Below the pieces are notes generated by a model. The model was not told where the DNA came from and did no database searches. It worked only from the letters and a program-made list of their open reading frames with translations. Below are positions 17,494 to 25,728 of a stretch of DNA of 64,000 bases, piece after piece. Location of the stretch: the NCBI RefSeq assembly GCF_030144325.1, contig NZ_CP126307.1, positions 3,331,001 to 3,395,000 on the forward strand, written 5' to 3'. The position numbers and the translations under genes are program-made. Every line of letters begins with the position of its first letter. Within the stretch, counting starts at the first letter, position 1. The stretch comes from Bosea vestrisii. GTDB taxonomy: Bacteria; Pseudomonadota; Alphaproteobacteria; Rhizobiales; Beijerinckiaceae.

Positions 17494-18237
17494 ATGACAA
17501 TCGTGATCGTGACCAGCAGATCGCACCCTACAGGCCGAACTGCGCTGCCAGCCGCACTCGGCCTCGCGCTCCTGCTCGGAGCTTGCGCCAAGGGCGACAT
17601 CTCGACGTCGGGCATTTCCACCGATACCCGCGAGCGCCACCCGATCGTGCTGCGCGACGCGCCGCGTTCCCTCGATGTCTTCGTAGGCCGGGCAGGTGGC
17701 GGGCTGGATTCACGCCAGGCCGACGACGTCGCCCGCTTCGGCGAAGACTATCGGCGGAGCGGCAAAGGCGGCCTTGTCGCTGAGGTTCCAACGGGAACCG
17801 GTCGCGATCTGGCCGCCCGGGACACACTCGAGGGCATTCGCCGCTCGCTCGCCCGGGCCGGCGTCTCGCCCGGCGCTCTTTCGGTCAGGACCTATCCCAT
17901 CGCCGATCCCGGGCTCGCCTCGCCGATCCGCCTGACCTATGCCTCGCTGCAGGCTGGGCTGCCTCATTCCTGCGGGCAATGGCCGACCGATCTTGGAGCT
18001 TCAAGCTACCAGACAAGCGCCACGAACGAGCCCTACTGGAATCTCGGCTGCGCCACCCAGGCCAATCTCGCGGCGCAGATCGCCGATCCGCTCGATCTGG
18101 TGCGGGCGCGCAGCGAAGGCCGGCTCGACACGCAAAAGCGCATGGAGGCGGTCAAGAAGCTGCGCGAAGGCAAGGATCCGTCGACGCAGTATCGCCAGGA
18201 ACAGACCAAGCTCAGCGACGCCGTCGGAGGCAAATGA
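17494..18237 (+). CDS. cpaD: Flp pilus assembly lipoprotein CpaD
   Basis: CpaD is an outer-membrane-associated lipoprotein of alphaproteobacterial Flp pili that supports secretin function. From the ATG at 17494 (247 aa) there is a lipoprotein signal with lipobox LLLGACAK (Cys at about residue 30). The CpaD domain follows, containing RHPIVLRDAPRSLDVFVGR and the C-terminal HSCGQWPTDLG and YWNLGCATQANLAAQIADPLDLV stretch that is a hallmark of the family. It overlaps the following cpaE start. Confidence 0.92.
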   Translation: MTIVIVTSRSHPTGRTALPAALGLALLLGACAKGDISTSGISTDTRERHPIVLRDAPRSLDVFVGRAGGGLDSRQADDVARFGEDYRRSGKGGLVAEVPTGTGRDLAARDTLEGIRRSLARAGVSPGALSVRTYPIADPGLASPIRLTYASLQAGLPHSCGQWPTDLGASSYQTSATNEPYWNLGCATQANLAAQIADPLDLVRARSEGRLDTQKRMEAVKKLREGKDPSTQYRQEQTKLSDAVGGK

Positions 18238-19492
18238 TGGCGGACATGCCGGGATTTGAGCCGGGTACCGGCGGCGAGGAGATCATCGCCCCGCTGCCAC
18301 GTGTCACCTTGCAGGCCTTCTGCGAGACGCGGGAGGTCGCGGACTCCATGCAGGCTGTCGCCGCCGACCGCCGAATGGACAAGGTCCAGGCCCGCATTCA
18401 GATGGGGGCCCGGCCGCGGCGGTCGAGGCTTTCCGGGGCGCGCCGACGCCGAACGTGATCGTCCTGGAAACGGTCAGCGAACCATCGGGACTGATCGCGA
18501 ATCTCGATGCGCTCGCCGGGAGCTGTGATCCGGGCACCAAGGTCGTCGTGATCGGGCACGTCAACGATATCCAGCTCTATCGCGAGCTGATCCGGCGCGG
18601 CGTCAGCGACTATCTGGTTGCTCCGTTCGGCGTTCTCGACCTGCTGCGTACCCTGTCCGAGCTTTATGCCGCGTCGGGCTCTGCGATGCTCGGGCGCACC
18701 ATGGCCATCGTCGGCGCCAAGGGCGGGGTCGGCGCCTCCACCGTCGCGCATAATGTCGCTTGGGCGATCGCCCGCGATCTCGGTGCCTCGACAGTGATCG
18801 CCGATCTCGACATCGCCTTCGGTACAGCCGGGCTGGATTTCAATCAGGACCCGCCGCAGGGCATCTCCGATGCCGTGTTCGCCCCGGAGCGGCTCGACGC
18901 CAATATGCTCGACCGGCTTTTGTCGCGCTGCAGCGAGAACCTCTCTTTGCTCGCGGCTCCAGCCATATTGGATCGGACCATCGATCTCGGCGACGACGCG
19001 TTCGAACTCCTGTTCGATCTGCTGCGCGCGAGCGTGCCCTGTATCGTGCTGGACGTGCCGCATCTGTGGTCCGGCTGGGCGAAGCGCGCGCTCGTCGGCG
19101 CCGACGAGGTGGCGATCGTCGCCGCGCCTGAGCTCGCCTCGCTGCGCAACGCCAAGAATCTGGTGGATCTCCTGCGTGCGGCCCGGCCGAACGATTCGGT
19201 ACCGCGTCTGATCCTGAACCAGGTCGGCCTGCCCAAGCGGCCCGAGATCGAGGCCGGCGAGTTTGCCAAAGCCATTGGGATCGAAGTCTTGAGCTCCATC
19301 CCGTTCGATGCGCAGCTCTTCGGCACGGCGGCCAACAACGGTCAGATGATCGCCGAAGTCCAGTCGGGCGGGAAGACGGCGGAGGCCTTCGTCCAGATCG
19401 CAACCGCTCTCACCGGGCGCGGCGAGCAGAAGCGCGGCAAGCGCGGCCTGTTCGAGCCCCTGGTCGCCAAGCTGATGCGTCGAAAGGCCTGA
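18237..19492 (+). pseudogene. cpaE: Flp pilus assembly protein CpaE/TadZ, one-base frameshift
   Basis: CpaE/TadZ is a ParA/MinD-like ATPase with an N-terminal receiver-like domain that localises pilus assembly to the pole. GGAGG precedes the ATG at 18237 by six bases (a second ATG overlaps the cpaD stop at 18234). The N-terminal 57 codons (ending ARIQMG) are in one frame. A G run at 18404-18408 lacks one base, and the rest continues in another frame from AAAVEAFRGAPTPNVIVLETV through the receiver-like VIGHVNDIQLYRELIRRGVSDYLVAPF and the deviant Walker A VGAKGGVGASTVAHN. Restoring one G gives about 418 aa. Confidence 0.87.
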
Positions 19493-19494
19493 AG

Positions 19495-20934
19495 ATGTTC
19501 GGCAAGCGACAAGCGACTGCCCCGGCTCCAACGATGCAGCCGAACGCAGCGCCGCTCTCGTCGGTGCGCCCGGTCGAATCGCGTTCCGCCGCCGCCGAGG
19601 CGCGTCGACCGCCGCCACCTGCGCCGGTCGAGGCGCAAAAATCCGACGAATACTACCAGATGAAGAGCATGATCTTCGGTGCTCTCATCGAAGCGATCGA
19701 TCTCTCTCAGTTGGCCAAGCTCGACGGTGAATCGGCCCGCGAGGAAATCCGCGACATCATCAACGAGATCATCTCGCTGAAGAACGTCGTGCTCTCGATC
19801 TCCGAGCAGGAAGAGCTGCTCGACGACATTTGCAACGACGTCCTCGGCTACGGACCATTGGAGCCGTTGCTCGCCCGCGACGACATCGCCGACATCATGG
19901 TCAATGGCGCCGGCCGGACCTTTATCGAGACCGGCGGCAAGATCCAGCTCACCAGCATCCGCTTTCGTGACAACGCGCAGCTGATGAATATCTGCCAGCG
20001 CATCGTCAGCCAGGTCGGCCGCCGCGTCGACGAGTCCTCGCCGATCTGCGATGCGCGCCTTGCCGACGGCTCGCGCGTCAACGTCATTGCTCCGCCGCTC
20101 GCGATCGATGGACCGGCCCTCACCATCCGCAAGTTCAAGAAGGACAAGCTGACGCTCGATCAGCTCGTTCGTTTCGGCGCGATCTCGCCGCCCGGCGCCG
20201 AGATCCTGAAGATCATCGGCCGGGTCCGCTGCAATATCGTGATTTCGGGCGGTACCGGCTCCGGCAAGACGACGCTGCTCAACTGCCTGACCAACTACAT
20301 CGAGCATGACGAGCGCGTGATCACCTGCGAGGACGCGGCCGAACTGCAATTGCAGCAGCCGCACGTGGTCCGCCTCGAGACCCGTCCGCCCAATCTCGAA
20401 GGGTCGGGAGCGGTCACCATGCGCGATTTGGTCAAGAACTGCCTGCGCATGCGGCCCGAACGCATCATCGTCGGCGAAGTCCGCGGTCCCGAGGCTTTCG
20501 ACCTGCTTCAGGCGATGAACACCGGCCATGACGGCTCGATGGGCACGCTGCACGCCAATACGCCGCGCGAATGCCTGAGCCGTATTGAATCGATGATCAC
20601 CATGGGCGGCTTCAGCCTGCCTTCGAAAACCTTGCGCGAGATGATCTGCTCCTCGGTCGACGTCATCATCCAGGCGCAGCGTATGCGCGACGGTTCGCGT
20701 CGCATCACTCACATCACCGAGGTGATGGGCATGGAAGGCGACGTAATCATCACCCAGGACCTGATGCTCTACGATGTGCTCGGCGAGGATGCGAATGGCA
20801 GACTGATCGGCCGGCACCGCTCTACCGGTATCGGTCGGCCGCGCCTCTGGGAGCGTGCACGCTATTTCAACGACGAGCAGAGGCTCGCTACGGCGCTCGA
20901 CCAGCTCGAGGCCGAAGGCCGGGCCGACGCCTAG
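19495..20934 (+). CDS. cpaF: Flp pilus assembly ATPase CpaF/TadA
   Basis: CpaF/TadA is the cytoplasmic secretion ATPase that powers pilus extension (GspE/VirB11 superfamily). The 479-residue protein has a variable Pro/Ala-rich N terminus and an all-helical lead-in. The RecA-like domain carries Walker A (ISGGTGSGKTTLLNCL, about residue 250), the Asp box (VITCEDAAELQL), Walker B (RMRPERIIVGEVRGPEAFDLLQAM) and the His box (GSMGTLHANTPRECLSRIESM). It starts 2 bp after cpaE and is followed by tadB. Confidence 0.96.
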   Translation: MFGKRQATAPAPTMQPNAAPLSSVRPVESRSAAAEARRPPPPAPVEAQKSDEYYQMKSMIFGALIEAIDLSQLAKLDGESAREEIRDIINEIISLKNVVLSISEQEELLDDICNDVLGYGPLEPLLARDDIADIMVNGAGRTFIETGGKIQLTSIRFRDNAQLMNICQRIVSQVGRRVDESSPICDARLADGSRVNVIAPPLAIDGPALTIRKFKKDKLTLDQLVRFGAISPPGAEILKIIGRVRCNIVISGGTGSGKTTLLNCLTNYIEHDERVITCEDAAELQLQQPHVVRLETRPPNLEGSGAVTMRDLVKNCLRMRPERIIVGEVRGPEAFDLLQAMNTGHDGSMGTLHANTPRECLSRIESMITMGGFSLPSKTLREMICSSVDVIIQAQRMRDGSRRITHITEVMGMEGDVIITQDLMLYDVLGEDANGRLIGRHRSTGIGRPRLWERARYFNDEQRLATALDQLEAEGRADA

Positions 20935-20954
20935 ACGCTGAGAGAAGGCACGCC

Positions 20955-21935
20955 ATGGACTATGGCCAGATCGCCGCCGCCATCCTCGCCGCTATCTCCG
21001 CGGGCGGCGTCGCCTATGCTCTCTTCTATCCCCGGCTCAGCGGCCAGGCGCGCGCCGAGCAGCGGCGCCGCGAGTTTGCCGCCCCGGCTGCAATTCGCGC
21101 TGCGGCGGATCGCGAGGCGCAGGGCCAGGCCAGACGCGGGCAGGTCGCGCAAAGCCTCAAAGACATCGAAAACCGCGAGAAGGCACGCCACAAGATCACG
21201 ATAGAGAGCCGGATCGAGCAGGCCGGTCTGTCCTGGTCTCGCAAGCAATACTGGCTGCTCGGCGTGGCGCTGGGCATCGCCCTGGCCACTGCGCTTCTTA
21301 TCGCCTCGGGCAACTGGGTCGTCGGGCTGGTCGGCTTCCTTATCGGCCTTTTCGGCTTGCCGCGCTTTTATCTGGCCTATCTCGGCAAGAGGCGGATGCT
21401 GCGCTTCACCAATGAATTTCCGAACGCGCTCGATGTCATCGTGCGCGGCATCAAGTCGGGCCTGCCGCTGAACGATTGCGTGCGCATCATCGCCAGTGAG
21501 GCTCAGGAGCCGGTCAAGACCGAATTCCGGCTGATCGTCGAAGCGCAGACGCTCGGCATGTCTCTGACGGACGCCGCGACCAAGCTGTTCGAGCGCATGC
21601 CCTGCGCCGAGGCCAACTTTTTCGGCATCGTCCTGGCGATTCAGCAGAAGACCGGCGGCAATCTCGCCGAGACCTTGGCCAATCTGTCGCGCGTCATCCG
21701 CGAGCGCCGCAAGATGCGCGACAAGATCCAGGCGGTATCGATGGAGGCGAAGGCCTCCGCCGCGATCATCGGCTCCCTGCCTCCCGCCGTCGCCGGCCTC
21801 GTCTACGTGACGAGCCCGGGCTACATGGATGCGCTTTTCACGACCGACGCAGGCCGTATTGCGCTCGTCGGCTGCGGCGTCTGGATGCTTGTCGGCATCC
21901 TTATCATGCGCAAGATGATCAACTTCGAGATCTGA
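20955..21935 (+). CDS. tadB: Flp pilus inner-membrane platform protein TadB
   Basis: TadB is one of two GspF-like polytopic proteins forming the inner-membrane platform for the Flp pilus. The 326-residue protein has an N-terminal membrane segment, a hydrophobic hairpin around residues 95-145, a cytoplasmic T2SSF domain (FTNEFPNALDVIVRGIKSGLPLNDCVRIIASEA ... FFGIVLAIQQKTGGNLAETLANLSRVIRERRKM), and C-terminal membrane helices. It lies 20 bp after cpaF and 12 bp before tadC in the same operon. Confidence 0.94.
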   Translation: MDYGQIAAAILAAISAGGVAYALFYPRLSGQARAEQRRREFAAPAAIRAAADREAQGQARRGQVAQSLKDIENREKARHKITIESRIEQAGLSWSRKQYWLLGVALGIALATALLIASGNWVVGLVGFLIGLFGLPRFYLAYLGKRRMLRFTNEFPNALDVIVRGIKSGLPLNDCVRIIASEAQEPVKTEFRLIVEAQTLGMSLTDAATKLFERMPCAEANFFGIVLAIQQKTGGNLAETLANLSRVIRERRKMRDKIQAVSMEAKASAAIIGSLPPAVAGLVYVTSPGYMDALFTTDAGRIALVGCGVWMLVGILIMRKMINFEI

Positions 21936-21947
21936 GGAGCTTCCGGC

Positions 21948-22925
21948 ATGCTCGCGCCCCTGATCGAGAACCTCGCCGACATGAGGCTCCTGCTTGCGCT
22001 GGTCGGTGGGCTCGCCGTCGCGGTCACGATCATGACCGTGGCGGCGCCTCTGCTCGAAGGCAATGTGCTGGGCAAGCGCATGAAATCCGTCGCTACCGAG
22101 CGCGACAAAATCCGTGCGCGCGAGCGTGATCGGCTGGCGCGCAAAGTTGACAAAGTCTCGCTCCGACAGGAGCCAAAGGCTTTCATGCGCAGCATAGTCG
22201 AGCGCTTCAAGCTCGGCGACTGGCTAGGTACCGAGAGTGCCAAGAAGCAGCTCGCCATGGCCGGGTTCCGGGGCCAACAAGCCGAGGTCGGCTTCCTCTT
22301 CTTCAGGCTGGTCACCCCGATCGGCCTCTTCCTGTTCGCCTTGTTTTACCTCTTCGTACTCAACAGCTTCGACCAGACCTTTATCGTGCGGGTCGGTATC
22401 GTGATCGGCGCTGCCTATCTCGGCATCAAGGCGCCCGAAATCTATCTCTCCAACACGATATCCAAGCGTCAGCTCTCGATGCGGCGTGCCTTTCCGGACG
22501 CGCTCGATCTGATGCTGATCTGTGTCGAATCGGGCATGTCGATCGAGCTTGCCTTCCGCAAAGTCGCGGCGGAGATCGGCAGCCAGTCAGTGCCTTTGGC
22601 GGAAGAGTTCTCGCTCTGCACGGCCGAGCTGTCTTACCTCTCCGAACGTCGGCAGGCTTACGAAAATCTTGCCCTGCGCACCGGTCTGGAATCGGTGAAA
22701 TCGGTGTGTACGGCGCTGATCCAGGCCGAACGCTACGGCACGCCGCTCGGAACCGCCCTTCGCACGCTTGCGCAGGAGAGTCGCGATCAGCGGATGAACG
22801 AGGCGGAGAAGAAGGCTGCCTCATTGCCGCCGAAGCTGACCGTGCCGATGATCCTGTTCTTCCTGCCGGTGCTCTTCGTGGTGATTATGACGCCGGCGAT
22901 CCTCAAGGTCTTCAAGGCATTCTGA
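21948..22925 (+). CDS. tadC: Flp pilus inner-membrane platform protein TadC
   Basis: TadC is the partner of TadB in the inner-membrane platform. The 325-residue protein has membrane segments at the N terminus and around residues 115-150. The T2SSF domain includes MRRAFPDALDLMLICVESGMSIELAFRKVA, then LIQAERYGTPLGTALRTLAQESRDQRM, and C-terminal hydrophobic segments (LTVPMILFFLPVLFVVIMTPAIL). Its stop codon is only 16 bp before the left terminal repeat of an inserted element; the coding sequence itself is intact. Confidence 0.94.
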   Translation: MLAPLIENLADMRLLLALVGGLAVAVTIMTVAAPLLEGNVLGKRMKSVATERDKIRARERDRLARKVDKVSLRQEPKAFMRSIVERFKLGDWLGTESAKKQLAMAGFRGQQAEVGFLFFRLVTPIGLFLFALFYLFVLNSFDQTFIVRVGIVIGAAYLGIKAPEIYLSNTISKRQLSMRRAFPDALDLMLICVESGMSIELAFRKVAAEIGSQSVPLAEEFSLCTAELSYLSERRQAYENLALRTGLESVKSVCTALIQAERYGTPLGTALRTLAQESRDQRMNEAEKKAASLPPKLTVPMILFFLPVLFVVIMTPAILKVFKAF

Positions 22926-22935
22926 CGGGGCGCGG

Positions 22936-22941
22936 CCGGCG
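22936..22941. repeat. 6-bp target-site duplication, left copy
   Basis: CCGGCG immediately precedes the left inverted repeat, and an identical CCGGCG immediately follows the right one (24627-24632). In GC-rich DNA a 6-bp match has some chance of being accidental, but the exact abutment to both repeat ends makes a duplication likely. Confidence 0.65.
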
Positions 22942-22968
22942 TGTCGGACCTCATTCAAGATGAGACTG
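22942..22968 (+). repeat. left terminal inverted repeat of the element
   Basis: The 27-bp end begins TGTCGGAC and contains the internal inverted repeat CTCAT-tcaag-ATGAG. It matches the reverse complement of 24600-24626 except at positions 7 and 8. Confidence 0.8.
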
Positions 22969-22969
22969 T

Positions 22970-23019
22970 CTCACTCACGATGAGACTGAAATGTGCTCGA
23001 ATCTCACTTGGATGAGACC
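22970..23019 (+). repeat. two additional end-motif copies inside the left end
   Basis: The segment ctcactcacgatgagactg (22970-22988) and a shorter copy, ctcacttggatgagacc (23003-23019), repeat the inner part of the terminal repeat in the same orientation, 20 and 33 bp further in. They look like extra transposase-binding sites. Confidence 0.65.
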
Positions 23020-23022
23020 GAT

Positions 23023-23172
23023 ATGCACTCGGTGCCTATCGGAGAATCAAGCAATTTCAGAGTGTTGACGCTGCATGGGCTGCCCGAGGCGATTGCGCAT
23101 CCCGAAAACATCCTCTGGAGCGGTAGATTTTTGGGTGAAATCGACAACGTGTTTTCAGTCTCGCTGCAGTGA
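23023..23172 (+). CDS. possible 49-residue protein in the mobile element
   Basis: An ATG at 23023, directly after the third end-motif copy, opens a 49-codon frame ending at TGA 23172. The product starts MHSVPIGESSNFRVLTLHG and ends GEIDNVFSVSLQ. The amino-acid composition is ordinary and not the Arg/Ala/Pro-rich type of GC-shadow frames, which is why it is listed. The upstream ribosome-binding site is weak. I do not recognise it; it could be the remains of a longer captured gene. Confidence 0.3.
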   Translation: MHSVPIGESSNFRVLTLHGLPEAIAHPENILWSGRFLGEIDNVFSVSLQ

Positions 23173-23666
23173 GGTTTTTGAGCACGCACCAGCTCGCTTA
23201 TCGGCGCCTAGTCCGTTGATGGCCCTTAGCCGACGTCCGGAACGTCTGCTTCCGGGCAGCCTGCCGAGCCTTGCAGCCAAGCAGCTGTTGGCGGCCTTTC
23301 CGAGACACCCGATGAACGCGCCGCTTGGGGCGCGCTAAAGGGTCTGTCGCGGCCGCTGCCGGTCGTCCTTGCGCCGCTCAACCCAGGCCGATGATGTAGC
23401 GAGCGTCGCTACGTACCGCGCCAGAATGGGCGGCGATTTGAGGATGCTCGAACAGCGCACAACCGCGGAACGCGGGGCGCTCGTTTTGGCGATGGTCGGG
23501 GCTTGCTAGCTCACGCTGCGAACTTACGCGGCCGTCAAGCCCCTATTCAAGGGCTCCTAGCAGCGCCTCGTGTCGTGGGCGGGATATACGAGGCCCTGCA
23601 TTTGTTTCTGTTCCCGTTATATTCGCGTGAGCGATTCCGCTTCACCCCCTCCTATAAGGACGCTGA
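23173..23666. other. non-coding interior of the mobile element
   Basis: I see no credible gene here. It contains a small inverted repeat gtagcga-gcg-tcgctac at 23396-23412 and lies between the possible small ORF and the TPR-like gene. It may hold that gene's promoter. Confidence 0.4.
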
Positions 23667-24575
23667 ATGGCCGAGCCGATCACGATCACCGCGCTGCTTC
23701 TCGCCGGCGCCGCAGCATGCGACCCGCGAGGAGGGGCGACGCGATCTCGATCGTCATCTCGGCAACCATCTCGAGCCGCAGGAGGCGGTCGAACTCGAAC
23801 CCCTCGTGAACGGTCTGATCGAGGCGCTGCGTGCGGATACGACCGCGCGGCAAGTCGTTCACGCCCGGATCGGCCTCGACCTCGACGTAGGTGGCGACGC
23901 TCTGTTGAAGGATATCCAAGGCGCTCGCGAGATGGTCGTGAAAGCCAAGACGACCGGAAATTTCACGCTTGATGGCGTGAAGACGGACGGCGGAAAAGAC
24001 TCGGGAAAATAGTCGGCGCGCTCGACGATCCGGATCGCGCGCCGGTATTGGGCAAGGATCATGGGTCTCCCGTCATCGCCATTCAGGCGACGGCGGGCGG
24101 GGACAACATTATCTATGTCACCGTCGAAAGCGGCGGCAGCGAGTTCCGGGCCTTCGCGGAGCAAAGTCGGGTGATCCAGGAAGCCCTCCTGGCCAACCAG
24201 GCCATGCTTCAGACACTGGTGCAGCGCGATCAGAGCGCCGTGGCTTTGACCACGGACGCTACGACAGCCATTGCCTCCGCGGTCGAAAGGCACCTGGACA
24301 CCACGATCGACGGCTGCCGGGACACCCTGATGCGGGGTAAGCCGCGAGCAGCGCTCGCTGTTTTCGAGACCCTTTTCACTAGCCTTGAACCGACGGCATC
24401 GGACCGGATCCGTTTTCGGATCAAGGCCAACATGGGGCATTGCCTCCTGGGCCTCGGAGAGGAGGACGGGGCGGCGGACATGCTCGACGAAGCCGTCGCG
24501 TTTGCCCCCGGTGATCCGAAAGCGATCGCGAATAAGGTGCTCGCACTCGTCCTACGGAGCGAAAACACCCAATGA
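23667..24575 (+). pseudogene. TPR-like protein in the mobile element, two compensating frameshifts
   Basis: A strong AAGGA six bases before the ATG at 23667 starts MAEPITITALLLAGAA. The frame then changes by +1 in the CCC or GGGG runs near 23730-23745 into RRDLDRHLGNHLEPQEAVELEPLV ... NFTLDGVKTDGGKDSGK, which would stop at 24012. Shifting by the loss of one G at 24003-24005 joins SGKIVGALDDPDRAPVLGKDHG and runs to 24575. The total of 909 nt is exactly 303 codons, so the shifts cancel. The C-terminal part (RGKPRAALAVFETLF ... GHCLLGLGEEDGAADMLDEAVAFAPGDPKAIANKVLALV) looks like two tetratricopeptide-type helix pairs. I do not recognise the N-terminal domain. It ends 24 bp before the right terminal repeat. 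Confidence 0.55.
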
Positions 24576-24599
24576 GATTCCTGATAGGAACGAGCTTGT

Positions 24600-24626
24600 C
24601 AGTCTCATCTTGAATGAGACCCGACA
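24600..24626 (-). repeat. right terminal inverted repeat of the element
   Basis: Its reverse complement begins TGTCGGGT and matches 22942-22968 at 25 of 27 positions. The central part GTCTCAT-tcaag-ATGAGAC is itself an inverted repeat. Confidence 0.8.
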
Positions 24627-24632
24627 CCGGCG
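24627..24632. repeat. 6-bp target-site duplication, right copy
   Basis: CCGGCG directly follows the CA end of the right terminal repeat and equals 22936-22941. Confidence 0.65.
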
Positions 24633-24745
24633 GCTCCGCCTTCTATTCGACCGAGCAGGAATCTCGGTATTCGTCCGCAGCCGGATCTGATGGTCGGCGA
24701 ACTGGTCGGCTTGCTGGATTGGCAATTGTGGAGCGACGGGGAAAG

Positions 24746-25588
24746 TCAGCCCGTCGGCTGGGAAGCCCTCTCGGGCGCCGCTGCGCGAGCCGCGGGCTTG
24801 GCCTTGCCGCCACGCAGCAAATCCCAGCTGTTCGGCTGGCTGACCGAGCGGCGCAGATAGGCGATCGTCGAAGAGGCTTCGGCCGGGCTCATGTCCTGCC
24901 GCGCGACCTGCTCGGCTTCCTGGAAGCGCCCCTGCAGGCCGAGCACCAGGACGAGGTTCTGGCGCACCCTGCTGTCGGCCCCTGGGCCCCCGGCAGCTTC
25001 GCGCAGCACGCGTTCAGCATCCGGCAGGCGCTTCGACAGGGCGAGCGACAGGCCAAGATTCGACATCACGGTCGGCTCGCTTGGCGCCAGCTTCAGCGCG
25101 GCCGAATAGAGCTGCTGGGCACGGTCATGCTCGCCGAGCTGGTCGGCGACGGTGCCCTGTGCCGACAGGATCCGCCAATCGGGCCTCTCCGGCATATGGG
25201 CGCGGCTCAGCACGTCATCGGCCTGCTTCAAGCGGCCATTGTCGGCGAGCGAGCGGCCATAAGCACCGAGCAGCTCGCGATCCTCGGTATGGACGAGCAC
25301 GGCGCCTTCCAGGATGGCGAGAGCCTGCGCGTTCTTGTCGAGCGCGCGCAAGGCGCGGGCGTAGAAGAAGGCTGCGTTTCGATCCTTCTGATTCGCCTCG
25401 TAGCGCGGGGCCCATTGCGCCTCCTCGCTGCGCCATTGCGCCTCGGTGCGTGGCTGGGTCTGCTTGGTGCCTATCGAACCAGTGACGTCGCCGGGACCGC
25501 CGCGCATCTGGCAGGCGCCAAGCGCCAGGCAGATGGCCGAGGCGGCGGCGAGATGGCCGAAACGGGACGCGCGGATACGGATGGACAT
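24746..25588 (-). CDS. tadD: Flp pilus TPR lipoprotein TadD
   Basis: TadD is a TPR-containing lipoprotein proposed to act as pilotin or scaffold for the Flp secretin. The 280-residue protein has a lipoprotein signal (LAAASAICLALGACQ, Cys at about residue 26), followed by tetratricopeptide repeats from about residue 70 to 230 (NAAFFYARALRALDKNAQALAILEGA, RELLGAYGRSLADNGRLKQADDVLSRA, PTVMSNLGLSLALSKRLPDAERVLREA). It faces tadC, and the mobile element lies between them. It is divergent from the aminopeptidase gene. Confidence 0.88.
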   Translation of the reverse strand: MSIRIRASRFGHLAAASAICLALGACQMRGGPGDVTGSIGTKQTQPRTEAQWRSEEAQWAPRYEANQKDRNAAFFYARALRALDKNAQALAILEGAVLVHTEDRELLGAYGRSLADNGRLKQADDVLSRAHMPERPDWRILSAQGTVADQLGEHDRAQQLYSAALKLAPSEPTVMSNLGLSLALSKRLPDAERVLREAAGGPGADSRVRQNLVLVLGLQGRFQEAEQVARQDMSPAEASSTIAYLRRSVSQPNSWDLLRGGKAKPAARAAAPERASQPTG

Positions 25589-25728
25589 CGGCCGGAACGC
25601 CTCGCCGGTACGGGAAACTGTTGCCTGCGGTGATAAAACGTTAACCCTAACGGATTGTTAATCAGGTGGGTTGCACCGGCGTCGCGCGCCTGGCACCCCA
25701 AGGTTTCGTCATCCGAGGTTCGTCGACC

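Larger units (their letters stand above)
22942..24626. mobile_element. transposase-less 1,685-bp element with IS21-like ends
   Basis: The segment is bounded by 27-bp inverted repeats (22942-22968 and 24600-24626, 25/27 identical) that start TG and end CA, and it is flanked by CCGGCG direct repeats. Inside the left end the motif ctcattcaagatgagactg recurs as a second near copy at 22970-22988 and a third, shorter copy at 23003-23019. Multiple end repeats and TG...CA ends are known for IS21-family elements, so that family is my inference; a 6-bp duplication is not its most common size. No istA/istB or other transposase is present. The cargo is one disrupted TPR-like gene, a possible 49-codon ORF, and about 490 bp of non-coding DNA. 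The element separates tadC from tadD without breaking either. Confidence 0.75.

Noticed and set aside
19342..20817. 491-codon open frame on the minus strand
   Set aside because: It lies antisense to cpaF and the end of cpaE, both with all family motifs; the composition is shadow-like.
23503..23666. Upstream extension of the mobile-element gene to an ATG at 23503
   Set aside because: The start at 23667 has a proper AAGGA site and a sensible N terminus; the extension is basic, lacks a ribosome-binding site and looks non-coding.
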